Shown piece after piece: positions 48,816 through 63,867 of a DNA stretch of 64,000 nucleotides. This stretch comes from Asterella californica (taxonomy: Eukaryota > Streptophyta > Marchantiopsida > Marchantiales > Aytoniaceae). Numbering within the stretch: the stretch's first letter is position 1; each line of letters begins with the position of its first letter. The stretch covers positions 310,001-374,000 of the forward strand of contig JAYKYS010000015.1 of the NCBI GenBank assembly GCA_036924285.1. The letters are read 5' to 3'. Made by a program: the position numbers and the translations under genes. The notes below the pieces were generated by a model. That model had not been told where the DNA came from. It searched no databases and saw only the letters and a list, made by a program, of their open reading frames with translations.

Positions 48816-51422
48816 ATGGGTGTTGGATCGAACCAGTATGACGAGCTGGACCACCCTCGTATGGGCGCTGTTCGTGAGGAATCCTTGAGAGATCCGTTGC
48901 TCGTGAAGCACGAGCTTGGCAAAGTAATTCTCTCGCCTGGGCAGTTCTTGCTCTTGGTCCTAACTCTTGTGAGGATCCAAAGTTCGACTTGTCTCTCATT
49001 GACCTAGAATAATCAAGGATCCTGTCAGGAGTTCTTCTTCGGCTAACTTTCCTAGCTTTGCTATTTGGCAACTAACGTCTGGGTTACAGTAAACGATGCA
49101 CTCATCGGTGTCTCTTGTACAAGACGAGGTAAATGATTTCTTGTGCGCACGGTGAGCATACAAAGATCAGTACTAGCTAGGAAACTTATATGTGTATATT
49201 CAATGTAAAGCAGTACTAGGATCCCTGTGTATTCGATTTCAAACAACTCGCGCGTATCGTCCGTTGAGAGTGGTTGGTTTGGAATTTCTCACCTGCAACA
49301 AACGGGACGCATCCTCCCGTTGTCTTGACATAGAATGAGCAGCAAATCTCGTTTCATAGCACAACGGAAGTGTTCTGGACATTCTGTAGACAGATGACGC
49401 AAAGTTTGCTACTCTACTTACGGAACACTACGATTGGGAAAGTAGGTTTGATAAAGAGAAAGGTCACATACACAACTGTCCGTGATATGAGTTTCCGTCC
49501 TACCTGGAATCCTTCAGGGTTACATGTTTATGAACGCACGTCAAACACTTTCTCTTGCGGTCCACACAAGCACTGAGGATCACCTTCTCCCTGGGGGCCC
49601 AACATTCAGTTTGCCGTAAAATTAGATGGCGCTGATGAAGTCGTTGGACTGAAGTTGGAAATGTCACTTATTCTAGCTCCTGTTCCATTAATGGTGACAG
49701 GTTAAGAGATCTACATTTGACCTACCTGACAAGAGCTTTATCTACGGTTGTTGCAACGAGAGGAATCCTGAAGGCGTCAAAGACGGTGCGTGAGAGGTTG
49801 AGGAAGATATTTTTCTCAGCCTCGTATAAAGTGACGTTCCTTTGGGTCTCCTGCCAAGCATTTGAACTTGTAACTGAGGGTTTAAATCTGTACCTTGTTG
49901 TAAGAGTTTAGGCTCTTAAGTTTGTACACTTTGACAGGACTGCGATATGTCGATAATATCAGTAACCACAAAGGATGATGTCTTGAAGAGGTTTTCTCTG
50001 CACTTTCTAGAAGAAACCTTCTTATTAGTGGAGTACCTTCCCGTACAATATACGGGTTTAAACGAATCTTGGAACTGGAACTGGAATTGCACTGAGACTG
50101 GTTTCTAGTCTAAGCGTATCATAAAATCTAATTTGAAGTTTGAAGATCGGAAACACAGTACTCTTGTTCAAACAAATGTCGACCGGCGCTTTCTTGTTGT
50201 TTAGTTACCTTTCTTGAAAATTGAAAGCTCGTGTATGCGGTATGTTCTAGCTTTGGTACCCAGTGGTATCATCTTTCGCACCGTGTGCAGTTATCCAACA
50301 TCCTGAGAATGAGCCAAACATCGAAGCATCTCTGCTTGGGGCCAACTGGATTGCCATGAACAAGCTCGCCACAAAGAAGTGAGTACAGGATCAGACTAGA
50401 TACCATCCCACTCAATATGCTAGTGTTAGGTCAATCCTACCCTCAAGGTTGCATCTACATTGAAGCATGACCATGACATCGTATACTGGAGCTGTGAAGG
50501 AATTGTGCAACCTCACCGGAAGTGAGACAATGTCGGGATGCAAATTATATCCGTCTACTGCCAAGAACAAAACTTGTGAGTAAAAGTACAGACTCTGCCC
50601 CCATTTCGACAACTTCCGAACAAGTTCGAGTCTTTTCATCATACTGAACTCATCTGACGGTACATATGAAAGAGTTATGTGTTAACAATACTACTTGTTT
50701 TGTGACAGGCTAATCGCTTCAAACTTCCATCGGAGATCAACCCTAACCACGTATATGGCATTGAGGGAGTCAGGTAAAGACTTCATAAAGCCTCACTTTT
50801 CTTATATTATGCAATTATAGTTTTTACCTTCATAATGTATCAACCTGACATGGTAAGAGTCATACTACCTCTGGATTTGAGCCAGTGGATGGCCTTGTGT
50901 TGAGGTTTCAGTGGGATGGTAGTTGGGGTTTGGAGGAGTTCGTTTTCGCTCCTGTGCCAGTAGATCCGAGCATGTTGAGAGAAAACGTTTGAAGACTACA
51001 AGAAGCACACAATTTCAGGAGCATGCTAGTCAGAATCACTGTTGGCCATGGTCTGCTAGCCTTGCAACAATAATTACACGTGATGTTTAAATCCTCGCAG
51101 GGACATACCTATGGTAAAGATCATGACAAATGCCTATGGCAATGACTGGATTGACATGAACAATTACCTCAAAACTATTCATCCCGAGCCCTTTGGTTAT
51201 GTTCCACCATCCATGGTCGTTCAACCTACAAGATCATCTTCGCTTAGAGTTGAGGCTGCGAAGAAACTGAGAAGAAAACCAGTCACCAAAGAGAGGTTTA
51301 CAATGAAGAAGTTCCAAAACGTTCCGAAGCGGATTGATGACGAGAATACAACTGCTCTCCTCAGAGACCATCCCGAGTTTTTCTACAATGGACGAGACCG
51401 CAAATGGGAAAGTGTTTCATAA
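48816..51422 (+). CDS. CFAP77: CFAP77-like ciliary microtubule inner protein (229 aa, 6 exons)
   Basis: Exons joined at GT-AG sites with matching phases: 48816-48923, 49701-49785, 50291-50378, 50500-50521 (a 22-nt microexon), 50709-50773, 51101-51422 (690 nt with stop). Without the microexon the frame does not continue, which supports it. The product has REESLRDPLLVKHELGK, LPDKSFIYG followed by NPEGVKD, ANWIAMNKLATKK, INPNHVYGIEGVRDIPMV and TMKKFQNVPKRIDDE. Blocks and order fit the CFAP77 (DUF4483) family: a PLL-K-ELGK motif, an LP-F-YG motif, an N-Y/W-IAMN motif, a second P-N-YG motif and a late FKKV-like motif. CFAP77 binds inside doublet microtubules of motile cilia. In a streptophyte this would be a sperm-cell gene. 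It is shorter than animal homologues (about 300 aa). Family assignment is from motif memory, not a search. Confidence 0.7.
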
Positions 51423-52109
51423 CTTGAGCTCTCCTGAATATTTTGAAGTTGCCATCAAATTTTCCGTAAACTTAAACTTAAGAATTCCGTGGTAATCGGC
51501 TATAGAATAACTGAGAAAGCAAGCATCTCATGCTTCACGACCACATTTGCGGCTAGTGTTGGCTTAAAGCTCCAAAGGTAAAAACAAAGCAAGTAACGTC
51601 CTGTATGAACATGGAACTCGCTGTTATTACTTCCCAAAGCGTTCCTTGCAACCGTATATAGCTTCAAAGCGTCGCCCAGTGTCGGCCTAAAAGTCCCTAA
51701 CCACAAACCTGGATCTTCTCGAACTAAGGAGAAGATCAACCGTGTAATCTTCGTGCTCATAACTTGTCTGTCTTTCTTGACTCTGTGAAACCAAACAAAA
51801 GAGAACCAGTAATCACCTTTACAAACTTCCATCACCTCAGGACCTTGGTATGCGCCTTCAGCTGTGTCGCATGTCCTTTGCTTTATGTCCACAGAAGAAG
51901 TTTGAGTGGATGAAACAGCGTGCAACCTGTGCGTTTGCCTCATCAACGCTACAAAAGTTTGATGTTGAAATTGATTGCAAAAAACAGAAAGTTGATATGT
52001 AACTTTACCTGTACACCCGCCCAAGAAGTTAGCCGCGAACTGTATCTTCACACCATGTCAGTGGATGCCGGCAAATGTCATCTGGCGTGCCAGCCTCCGT
52101 AAAACTCAG
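51423..52109. other. Spacer between convergent genes
   Basis: Holds the 3' ends of the CFAP77-like (plus) and GT2 (minus) genes. A minus-strand frame of 183 codons (51500-52051) has no recognisable domain and lies downstream of the GT2 stop. I treat it as non-coding. Confidence 0.45.
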
Positions 52110-54632
<2,523 letters not shown>

Positions 54633-55439
54633 TTCTGTCCCTGTCTCACGCGACTAGAGCCCGCAACATGTTCCAAATCTCAGTCGACAGCGAGCTAGCG
54701 CAAGAAAAGAGTTTCGAGGTGAATCTCCTGCACAGTTGCAGCGATTCGCCGGCCAAGTGGACTGCTGCTCTTCTCGTCCTCTCATCACGCTGTACCCGAT
54801 ACAGTACCCTCGTGTACCGTACAGCTATTCAAAATTCGTTATTACAAAGGAAATAGTTTTGAATTGGAGAACCGCGAATTGGACCCAAGTTCATGGTGAA
54901 ACTAGCACAACGTACTAAATACCGTATAAATCTTTCGCGGAATACATAAGTAACGTGTATCTATAATATCTATACTGGATGATCATAGTAAATAAATGAA
55001 GTTTTACCATGAACTGAAATGAATAAAAATTTCAAATTGTAGAATTAAAAGAATGCCATGGAAGATGTAGTCAGAAACTCGCGAGTACACGAATCGTTGA
55101 GAATTTATATACATGCAGCCTGCACTTCTGGCCGGGAAAGGAAAGAGGAGAAATACTTACATAGCAGAGGAAATTATTATAAACGCTTTGCTTGCAACTG
55201 ATTTTTAGAAAATACATTTTTAACAAATATGACTTTAAAACAAACATCAAAATTTACATTTTTGAATTTAACTAAAACTAAACTTTTAAGTTAAATTGTT
55301 AATTTTTTTAAAAAATACATAAAAAGGAACAGTCTTTTTGTGAATTACGTTACGATTTGACGCAATACTAAATTTTTGGCAGAAAACAAGAAAACCAAAA
55401 ATATAATACGTGGAAAGATTATTATCATCATAAATTTTT

Positions 55440-55560
55440 TATCAATGAATAATTAAATTATTTTTATTTTATAATTTATAATCTAACCCTTCCAAACAAA
55501 TTTAATCAATTTAAAGGGAGTGAATTCACCTCTTCATCAATAGAAGAGGTGAATATATAT
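55440..55560 (+). repeat. Fragment of the dispersed stem-loop repeat plus hairpin
   Basis: TTTATAATCTAACCCTTCC resembles the start of the family; the other stem arm is altered. A perfect 12-bp hairpin follows (ATTCACCTCTTC at 55524-55535, complement at 55543-55554, 7-nt loop). Confidence 0.45.
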
Positions 55561-55899
55561 ATACGAAAGGAAGTGCATTTTGAAGTGAAATATATATTTT
55601 ACTTTCGCTACCAAAGAATAATGAATTTGAAAAGCAATACGGTTCTCGACCTTTTATAACCGTGAACGCTTTCTCCGCACGACTTTCGTTTGCTTTACTT
55701 CTCCCATTCCCATGGTTGGCAAAATGTGGATAAGACTCAACCCCAAATACTGGATAAACACACGGGAAGTTGTGAAGAGTTGCACGAGTGTAGTTTTCCA
55801 AGTCTAGTAACAAAAATAATTTTTATTTAATGATATTGTTTTTTAAGCTATTGTCACCATGGAGCTTTACTCTTATATGGATTATATCATCCATTGCAG

Positions 55900-56070
55900 T
55901 ACTTCGCTCATGAGTATCCGGGTCGCCCATGAGATCGGAGTTTTATTTTACATCCGACATTGAAGTACACAAACCAACCCCAGCCACCGACTGGTGTTGA
56001 ACCCTGACTTGGACTTGCTAGGCCGAGGGCCAGAACAGCACGCTAGGCGTGCCGGTCAGTACTAGTAGCA
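55900..56070 (-). repeat. tRNA-derived SINE-like segment
   Basis: On the minus strand GGTTCAACACC (about 55993-56003) matches the RNA polymerase III B-box GGTTCRANNCC. Upstream of it ACCGGCACGCCTAGCGTGC could be a decayed A-box region. The segment is GC-rich against AT-rich flanks. No full tRNA fold is possible. It may be a SINE relic. Confidence 0.35.
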
Positions 56071-56782
56071 ACAGTATTGTATCTGCAGAGAAGTTATTTT
56101 TTCTTGGTGGCAGTGCTGGTAGAGTATGATTACAAGTGCTTTAGGTAATCCAGAATACTTTATTCTGAAAACACAGACAAATTTAATCTTTATGCAGAAA
56201 ATGATTATAGTGATTACTTCTTCTCTCCATTTGAAATTTATAAAATAAAAAATCAAATTAAAACTGTTCACTAGCTTTACAAGTTATGATTCATCTCAAA
56301 GTAAACTGCTTGATATTGAGATATAAAAGTTGAAAACACAGATTTAGAGGTTTTCTGAGTAGAACAGATCGTTGAACTTGACGAACACTACGAGGAAAAC
56401 AAAAATATTTCCTTTCATGCTTTTATACTCATACTCGGGGTTTAAATGACACTTGTTCTACCGGTTAGTTTCTGCGTGCGACAACAAGATGGTATTAAAA
56501 TTATGAAACAAAATAGAAAATAAATGGTGGAAAGTGCAGTTCTTAAATTTGACATCCAGTAGATCTTAACCCTTGTTAACTCAAACGGCCCATTCTAATA
56601 TCAAATGCATTTCTTTTTGTTCACGTTCAGACGCTAAACTACCAGGTATACATTTAATCTGGGAAAGCAAATGCATCCGGGTCCGAGGGAGACACGTACG
56701 CATGCTTACATATTACCCTAGTGCTGTTCCTGTTCGTCTAAACCAGAGTGAATAATTAATTTCAAATAAATTTAAGATTTTG

Positions 56783-56805
56783 CTTCACCAACGAAGTTGG
56801 TGAAG
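56783..56805. repeat. Hairpin with 10-bp perfect arms and 3-nt loop
   Basis: CTTCACCAAC, loop GAA, GTTGGTGAAG. It is in AT-rich DNA with no gene nearby and is not followed by a T tract that would suggest a terminator. Confidence 0.7.
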
Positions 56806-58839
56806 TTATAACGAAGTTTCACTTCCCTTCAGATACTTATTATTATGTTCGTCACCTCGAAGACAAAAAGCATTGATTTTCCTAATGCTATTTCATGTGA
56901 ACTAACTAAAAGAGTCCAGCGCGTAAACAACTAAACCTTTTTGAAGACAAGAGAATATGAAATTATCAAAATCTAAAGCAGCAGTATTTTAACTCAACTA
57001 CGAAAGCTAATTGGAATTTTGTCAATAGAAGTTAAAGTTTTATTTTTCGTTTCACACCTTGCATATTTTGTTCACTAATTGTCCGGTATGCAAATATTAT
57101 GCAAACTCATCACCTATCAGTTGAATTGTTTATTTGTTGGAGAAAGCACTACAGTATGCTAATGTTAATAGATTTTGACAAGAAATTACTTTGAGCTTCA
57201 TGCTTAGCAGTTTAAGTTAAGGTCCGCTTGAAGCATAATAAGCATGCTCTATGGACTTTTGGCTTAGATCAGGGAGAAGACAAACATGAAAATAGTGAAA
57301 AAATATTCACACATGGTTAATGAAAACATGATCAGAGAAAAAGCCAAACGTAAGAATTGATTTATTGCGACGCGCTGTAGCAAAAACTGTACAGAGTACA
57401 TATGTTTTAATTTGATGTATTAAATTTAAATGTTTATATTAAAGTTAGTAATCTAAATTTGACTGACAGACATGACCTTGTCGTGCAAGACATGCAAAAT
57501 CGTCTAACTCGTCCGTGTTTAAAGATGCACACATCTCTTCATCACACTTGGCATCACGATCATATTTAAATCTGTACGTGAAGGGTGTGATATGCTCACT
57601 CTTCATAGTATAAAGATGCAACCATGCAGTCGAATGAAAAAATATCATTTTTATTCAATAATTTTTCCCTAATCTTCTTGTTTCATATATTAAAACCCTC
57701 TTCCTTCTTCAAATGGAAGAGGTGAATAAGCAAGCAACTATCTCAACACAGATGTTTAGCGACAGTTGTATCTCAATTGATGTGTTCGAGTTTACTAAAG
57801 TAGAGACATTAAACTCCAAAAATATTATTATTTTTGACCTCATACATATAAAATTCGTCGACCATGAAGGAGATAGTGCTTATAGAAAGTACATTGTCTT
57901 CCACTTGAAGCACTAGAACCAAGAAGTTATAAATAAAAATAATAACAAATGCAATTGAAATATGACTGTCAACTGAAGATGCCATATGCTTGGTGGATCA
58001 TAGACCTGCAGTGCGCACCTTCATTCATTAGGGGTGCAAAGAAACCGACAAGAGCATCACTTGTATGCTTGTTTGTGAAATTGCTGTAGTATATCATGAA
58101 AATAATCGTAGTTACATGTTTTGTTTTGTCATCAAAGTCAATTTTCTAGCTTTGGTTGGGTTCTACGACCTTGAGTTGTTACCATAATGGGAGATCTTGC
58201 GAAACGGAATAGTTTACTAGCTATAAAAAAAGAAATCATCTTTTTGGTGAGAAATCCAAGAGCAGTGACAGTGAGGAACTCATTTTGAACAACATACACT
58301 AACACTAGAACATAAACTTAATTAGTTGTATGTCAGATCTTGTACATGTATACCCGAGTTAAAATGATAAGAGTATAGACACGTGTAAGTGTCACATCAC
58401 TTCTTGCTATCATGTCATCAGGTGAGTCAAGTCAACATTGTCACAGTAGCAAAATGACACATGTCAATTTGTCACATTTTTTCTTTTTGATCATTTTTGT
58501 ATCAAAAAGAGTTCATTGTCAATGTCACAATAATCTAAAACTCTTGAAGTTTAAGATTTAAACTGTTGATAACTCTCTTATGCATCTTTGCTCTGTTCTT
58601 GACTATCAACATATTAATTTTGATCTCCCTGACAAGACCCACCTAATGTTTATGATTAGACACATGTTTTTGATATGTTGAAAAATATTAGTTCTATGAT
58701 CTTGATTTCATATCTTAGTCGTTCCACAACACGACAAGACATGCTCGAGAACATGACCATGCAGTTCTGCTATGAGAGATCTTATTGCACAACTAGCTCG
58801 TTCAGTGAACATGACATCAAGACTTTGTATAATCTTCTT

Positions 58840-59660
58840 GGTCAGAGGATCATACAGCCGGTACCTTTTAGTGTCCTCACCGTATCCAAAAAATGTGCAG
58901 TTGGTACTTTTTAGAATTACTTTTTTATCAATTTTTGCTTAGGTGTGAACAAAAATCACATCCAAAGACACGTAGATGTTTGATGGAATACTCTTATTAA
59001 AAGAGAAAATTCATGACAATCCATGTTACACCTTCTACCACATTGGTTGAGAACTCTATGACTACGTGAACAGCAATGACTAAAGCTTCTCCCCATAAGC
59101 TAATTTGTGAGGTTTTGTAAACTTTAGCATGCATCTACGTAAGTGCTTTCTATCAACATACCATTTTTCTTTTCAGACACTCTATTGTGTTCAGAAGTAT
59201 TTGGAATTGTCAGCTGTTTCAGAATTCTATGCTGATTGAACTCTTTTTTCTATTATCACTTTGTAGTTTCTTAAAGATCTTCTAGTTCTTTTTTTCCGTC
59301 CACGTCTTCTAGATCTAAAACTTTGACCTCTAGTTTTTCTTGTAAAAGAAGAAAACTATATAACATGACAAGAGAAATCATCAAGAAATGTAATAAAGTA
59401 CCTTGCTCCACCTAGAGATCTAGTATGCATGGATCCACCGACAATAATGTGCATCAGTTTTAAGAGTTGATTGACTCGTGTTCTCTCACTTGTAGGAAAA
59501 AGATTGCAATGTTGTTGCTCATAGCCACACCCTTCACAAAACTCACCGAATAAATCTTCATTGTAGTTGAAATCTCGTACCATGTTTTCCTTTACCACGA
59601 ATTTTAAATTTTGGAAAGATGTTTTAGGGTAACCTTTGGTGCCACATCTCATGATCACAT
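58840..59660 (-). pseudogene. copia integrase relic
   Basis: The minus strand from 59658 reads a pre-integrase/integrase start: GCGYEQQHCNLFPTSERTRV, NQLLKLMHIIVGG, SLGGARYFITFLDDFS. Further on come QLTIPNTSEHNRVSEKKNG near 59.2 kb (the catalytic-Glu region of copia integrases), MLKFTKPHKLAYGE near 59.1 kb, HLRVFGCD near 58.96 kb and CTFFGYGEDTKRYRL near 58.88 kb. The order is that of copia pol. Stops and frame shifts are present. Confidence 0.82.
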
Positions 59661-59689
59661 TTGTAATGACATCTCCACTTTAGTGGATC

Positions 59690-62200
59690 TAAGTATAGAA
59701 TTCCAACGACATTCATCCTCCATAATATAATCGAGTGCTTAAAGACAATCTTCACTAAGAACTTTACATGGATAGGATTTTAGCCAACACTATGGAGAAC
59801 TGAGGTCATCTAGTAGACATGTAGCATGTAGTGATTTCGACGTGAATATTAGGATATGTTGAACTATTGAGCAAGTCTCAATATCGAAAGTTAAATTTTC
59901 ATAAAGGACTCTCGATGTAGAATATTTGCTTCGACACTATAGTCAAATGTATTCTATTGAGAGACAGAAAATCAAAAAGTAATAATTAGTTTAAAATCTT
60001 ATTCTGAAGGGTCTTTGATCTCTTGATCATTGAGAGATTTGTTCAATATGATGTGTTATAATGGGTGCCATAGTATGATCACATCATGCTTGGATATGGT
60101 GGTACTTCGATTATAAGTTCATGTTGTTGAGAGCTATACTTAGAAAAATTGATCTAAGAAAGCATAAGTTGGGAGGAAAGTACCAATGATCACCAAGTTG
60201 TGATAATAACATAATAAAAAATATGGATAGATCAAAGTAGTACCGTTATTGCAGGTACGTCAATCAAGTTCTATTTCTCTTTATCATTTTGTTTTGAATG
60301 ATTTATTTTTTCAATATAGTTTACTTCAGCAATGTTAATATTTCATTGTGCATTATTTCATATAACATGTTATGATGATGTTATTAAGTCCTGCATAATC
60401 TAGGTTGAATCTAATGTTATTAGTTATGTTAGCTTTTTTTCTCAACACAAAAACTCTAAAACTTGTTTGAATTAATTCATTTATGACATTTAAAGTTAAG
60501 TGTTAAATTTTGAACGTTCCATGTCTTTTCTCTAACCCTCATCTCTTGGTGTAAAGATATGAATATGATTTTTTCTGGAGGAGCTATAGAACTTACTAAA
60601 CTCCACTCTCGATTATCAAGAATAGATGTGCTTATAAAATATACTTGAAACTTTAAAGTATACTCCTCACTTAGCTTCTCGATGATTTTTCTTGGACTCT
60701 ACTCTCGATGATCGAGAGTGAAAGAAATTAAAAAATTATGAATAAAAATTTAATTTAATTTCTCCACTCCTCTTCTTTAACTCTACTCTCTATGATAGAG
60801 AGTAAAGATAATTAGAAATTTACTTCAGAACTTTAATTTACTTTTCCCAGTCTTCTTCTTGAACTCTACTTCAAAACTTTAATTTACTTTCCCAGTTTTC
60901 TTCTTGAACTCTACTTCAAAACTTTAATTTTCTCTATCTACTTCATGAACTGTACCCTCTATGATCGAGAGTTGGGATGATTAGTGAAGTTCAACATGAA
61001 CTTTACTTACTTTCTCCAATCAAGGACAAATTTAAAATAAAACTAGCTGTTATTCCATTTTAAACACTTTTAAGGATTTTGTTTTTTTTAAAAAATTTTT
61101 GTATCATTTACTCTTTTGAACATAACTCTCGATGAATTGAGAGTTGTGTTCTTTTTCTATCATTCATTCATCTCTAGTCTAAGTCTTCATGATCGAGAGT
61201 TTAATTTTAAATTAACTTGTTTATAATTGACTTGTTCATTACGTAACACTTGATGATCGAGAGTTTAACTTTTATTTATTATTTAACAAAACTTTCTCTT
61301 AGACGAGAGTTTTTTGTTTTGTTTTGCTTTTTTTTTGGGACAAGTTCTAATCTCTTACAACCATTCACTCCTTTACAAGAGAATTATTGATGATGAGAGT
61401 TCTAAGTTTTTTTTCTCTTTTTTTCTCTCGTTGTCCTTTTATTTTCTTACTATTTTTCACTCTTTTGTAACATAACTCTCGATGATCGAGAGCTCAACAC
61501 ATGACAAGTCAAAAATTTTCAAATTTATGTCAAAATATTACGTTCTTCCTTTTCTTGCTTCTAAAGATTGTGAGATCTTCTTGCCTTATCCAGCACAACC
61601 ACATCAAGAAATAATACTTTGTTCAACTTGATAATAGTCAAGTTGAACAAAGTGAAATACAAGGATTTTCAATAATTTTTACTTTTTCTTTGAGGGATTT
61701 TATCTTATGTTTCCATCCTTTCTATAAGAAAAATACGCGACTAAAGTAGAAGACATTGGCAAATCAAATGAGGAATTCAAAAATTAACAAGTGTCCTTAG
61801 ATGGATTCAAGGAAAATTGAAAAATATGTTCAATAATACGAGTAAGTGTGAAAGTATGATATGGAATATCTATTTGATTTCATCCAAATGAGGAATAAGT
61901 ATAAGTTACCCTCAATACAATCTATCATGACCTCTTACGTTAAATATTGTCGATGATCGAGATAAATATAAGAGACCGACCATCAACAATACACTCTATA
62001 TCTTTGGATAGAAAGCAAATTGTCAATCTTGTCTTTTCTCATTATAATGTTACCAAGATTGACTCTCTACTTTCAAGATCTAACAAAGTATATTTTCTCA
62101 CATTACAACGAAGCATCAGACTCTTGATGTTGAACTATTATCAATATTCGAGTTCTTCGTTTGCATATTGATTAATTATACATATTTCTTATCCATCTAC
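59690..62200. repeat. DNA inserted in the copia relic, with a palindrome array
   Basis: Separates protease-end and integrase pieces that are normally close together, so most of it is presumably inserted. From about 60,590 to 61,500 a palindromic motif CTCTCGATGATCGAGAGT or decayed versions of it recurs at irregular 80-130 bp spacing (near 60,610, 60,700, 60,785, 60,955, 61,125, 61,190, 61,250, 61,395, 61,470; one more near 61,945). Between them are related AT-rich words such as CTTGAACTCTACTTCAAAAC and TTTAATTTACTTTCCCAGT. Confidence 0.65.
61616..61653. repeat. Hairpin with 16-bp perfect arms
   Basis: ACTTTGTTCAACTTGA (61616-61631), loop TAATAG, exact complement at 61638-61653. Confidence 0.85.
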
Positions 62201-63075
62201 ATTGTAGATCAATTTTATTGTCTATGTCTACCGAGACTGTCAATTTTACAAATATTTTCTGTCCACAGTTCTACATGCTACATGTCCATTTTACATATCG
62301 AGATTCCATCCTTAATGGAGAACTTGATCTATCCGTAGCATCATAGACCCTCTCTACTGAGATGAGACTTCCGCTCAAGTTAGAAACATGTTGACTATGC
62401 CTCTGTCCAGTTACATGAGATTCACATCTCCAACACTCAGAACCATACCACAATTTTCATTGCCATATGAAACTTAACACTGAGTCCTAGGATAATAAGA
62501 AGAGAACACCTCACAAATTCTTGCATGGTTGCAATAACAACACTATCTACATTGCAAACCACGTTTAATTGTGATTTAGTTGAGATTGAGACAAGAGCTA
62601 TGACAAACAACTCTAACGCGGACCCTCTATCTTCAATAGCCCTCTCATCTTTGGATGATCTTCAAGTAACTACATACTGCCCTTGAAGATTTATTCCGAA
62701 TCTGCTTTGAATCAGTAACCCAAATCGTCACACATGTAACAACTGTCCTTTTTCTTTGATAATTTTTTGTTCTTGTTTGAAGATGATGTTCGCTCAATGT
62801 GTACTTTAGCCTTGTGTGAATCTCTGATCATAGAGACGAATGCTGAATGAATAGCTAGGTGTACTACAGGTCATTTTTTCAAACAAAGTTCTTTCATCAT
62901 TGAAGTGTCACGCAAATCATCCAACATCCATTATTGACGTACATCTTTTGAGATGAAGATAGCTAGAATCGTAAGTAATTGTAGCATATTATCATGTTCA
63001 TCAAACTTCTCTCTTATAGCATTTAGCTGTTGTATACGAGATCATTTATGAATTGGGAAGCTAAATCTTGATCGT

Positions 63076-63125
63076 CTTTTATATGTTGATCACGAAGAGA
63101 TCAATATATAAAAGATCTCTTCGTG
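63076..63125. repeat. Two overlapping hairpins
   Basis: 63076-63091 pairs with 63099-63114 (15 of 16 bases). CACGAAGAGATC (63091-63102) pairs perfectly with GATCTCTTCGTG (63114-63125). The two structures exclude each other. Confidence 0.75.
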
Positions 63126-63157
63126 AGATCACTAGACTCAAAGAACGTATCTCACGT

Positions 63158-63648
63158 CTCTTTTGAGGTCTCATTGCTTCCCGATGATTATGGAAGTTTT
63201 GGTGTAGCATCATGTAATGAGACCCATACCATCTCTTCCTTATAGATAGCTAGATAATCTTAGTCTTCTGCAGCTTCTTGTTTCACCTCAGCACCACTAA
63301 CGTAACTCCAAAAACCCTTATGCATAAACAAAATCCGTATTTCTAGTTCTAATGATGGAAATTTGACCTATCAAATTTCTCAATGTATGTAATGACTAGT
63401 CTCTTTTGAGGTCTCATTGCTTCAAGATGATTATGAAGGTTTTAGTGTAGCACCATGTAATGAGACCCATATCATATCGTCTCTTCGATTATAGATAGCT
63501 AGATAATCTTCGTCTTCTGCTACTTCTTGTTTCATCTCATCACCACTAACGTAACTCTAGAGACCCTTATGCATAAACAACATCAGTATTTCCAATTTCC
63601 ACGATGAAAATTTGACCTGTCAAATTTCTCAATGTCCGTAATGACTAG
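63158..63648. repeat. Tandem duplication of about 240 bp in the gag relic
   Basis: Both units start TCTCTTTTGAGGTCTCATTG (63158 and 63400) and end GTAATGACTAG. They share ATGTAATGAGACCCATA, ATAGATAGCTAGATAATCTT and ACTAACGTAACTC. Identity is high but with scattered differences, so the duplication is not very recent. Confidence 0.8.
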
Positions 63649-63853
63649 CTGTAATGGGCTCTCCATATGCATGGATGTTAGAATACACCCTCCCAACAAT
63701 CCATCACTTATTATCTCTATGATCAGTCACAAAGTCTCAGGAAATGATATTGGATCGCTCTTGGTTGATGTAATCTCAGCATTATCCTCATGCTTCATCA
63801 CACAAGAGACTTCTTGCATTTGAATCATAACTATGTGTCTTTATTGCTGGTTC

Positions 63854-63867
63854 GCCTTGATATCATA
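63854..63867 (-). promoter_or_regulatory. Primer binding site relic of the minus-strand copia element
   Basis: The minus strand reads TGATATCAAGGC, 9 of 12 matches to TGGTATCAGAGC (initiator tRNA-Met type). TG follows on the plus strand at 63868, where the LTR would end. The LTR would then occupy 63868 to beyond the window. Confidence 0.5.

Larger units (their letters stand above)
54633..58840. other. AT-rich intergenic DNA upstream of GT2
   Basis: The first 250 bases next to the GT2 start are GC-richer and may be its promoter. Beyond about 54.9 kb the DNA is AT-rich without a recognised gene. It contains three small perfect hairpins (55524-55554, 56783-56805, 57697-57722), a SINE-like segment near 56.0 kb and a fragment of the dispersed stem-loop repeat near 55.44-55.56 kb. 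Confidence 0.45.
62215..63650 (-). pseudogene. copia gag / protease relic
   Basis: Minus-strand pieces: DIEKFDRSNFHRGNWKY near 63.62 kb (gag start, FDGxNFxxW type), VWVSLHGATLKP near 63.45 kb, QLNAIREKFDEHDNMLQLLT near 63.0 kb (gag middle), CYMCDDLGY with FKAD near 62.72 kb (decayed CCHC knuckle), and SVGDVNLM...LDRGIVNMFLT near 62.43 kb (end of the protease region). Many stops. Part of the gag is duplicated in tandem (63158-63648). Confidence 0.65.

Noticed and set aside
48604..49071. Minus-strand frame of 155 codons
   Set aside because: Overlaps the first exon of the CFAP77-like gene on the other strand and has no recognisable domain.
49578..49690. Possible exon reading LLPGGPTF in the CFAP77-like gene
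   Set aside because: It looked like the LPG motif of the family, but the frame fails and no donor fits. The exon 49701-49785 has the motif with correct phases.
51500..52051. Minus-strand frame of 183 codons downstream of the GT2 stop
   Set aside because: No domain, no splice link to GT2 and no codon structure. Probably chance in 3' UTR or intergenic DNA.
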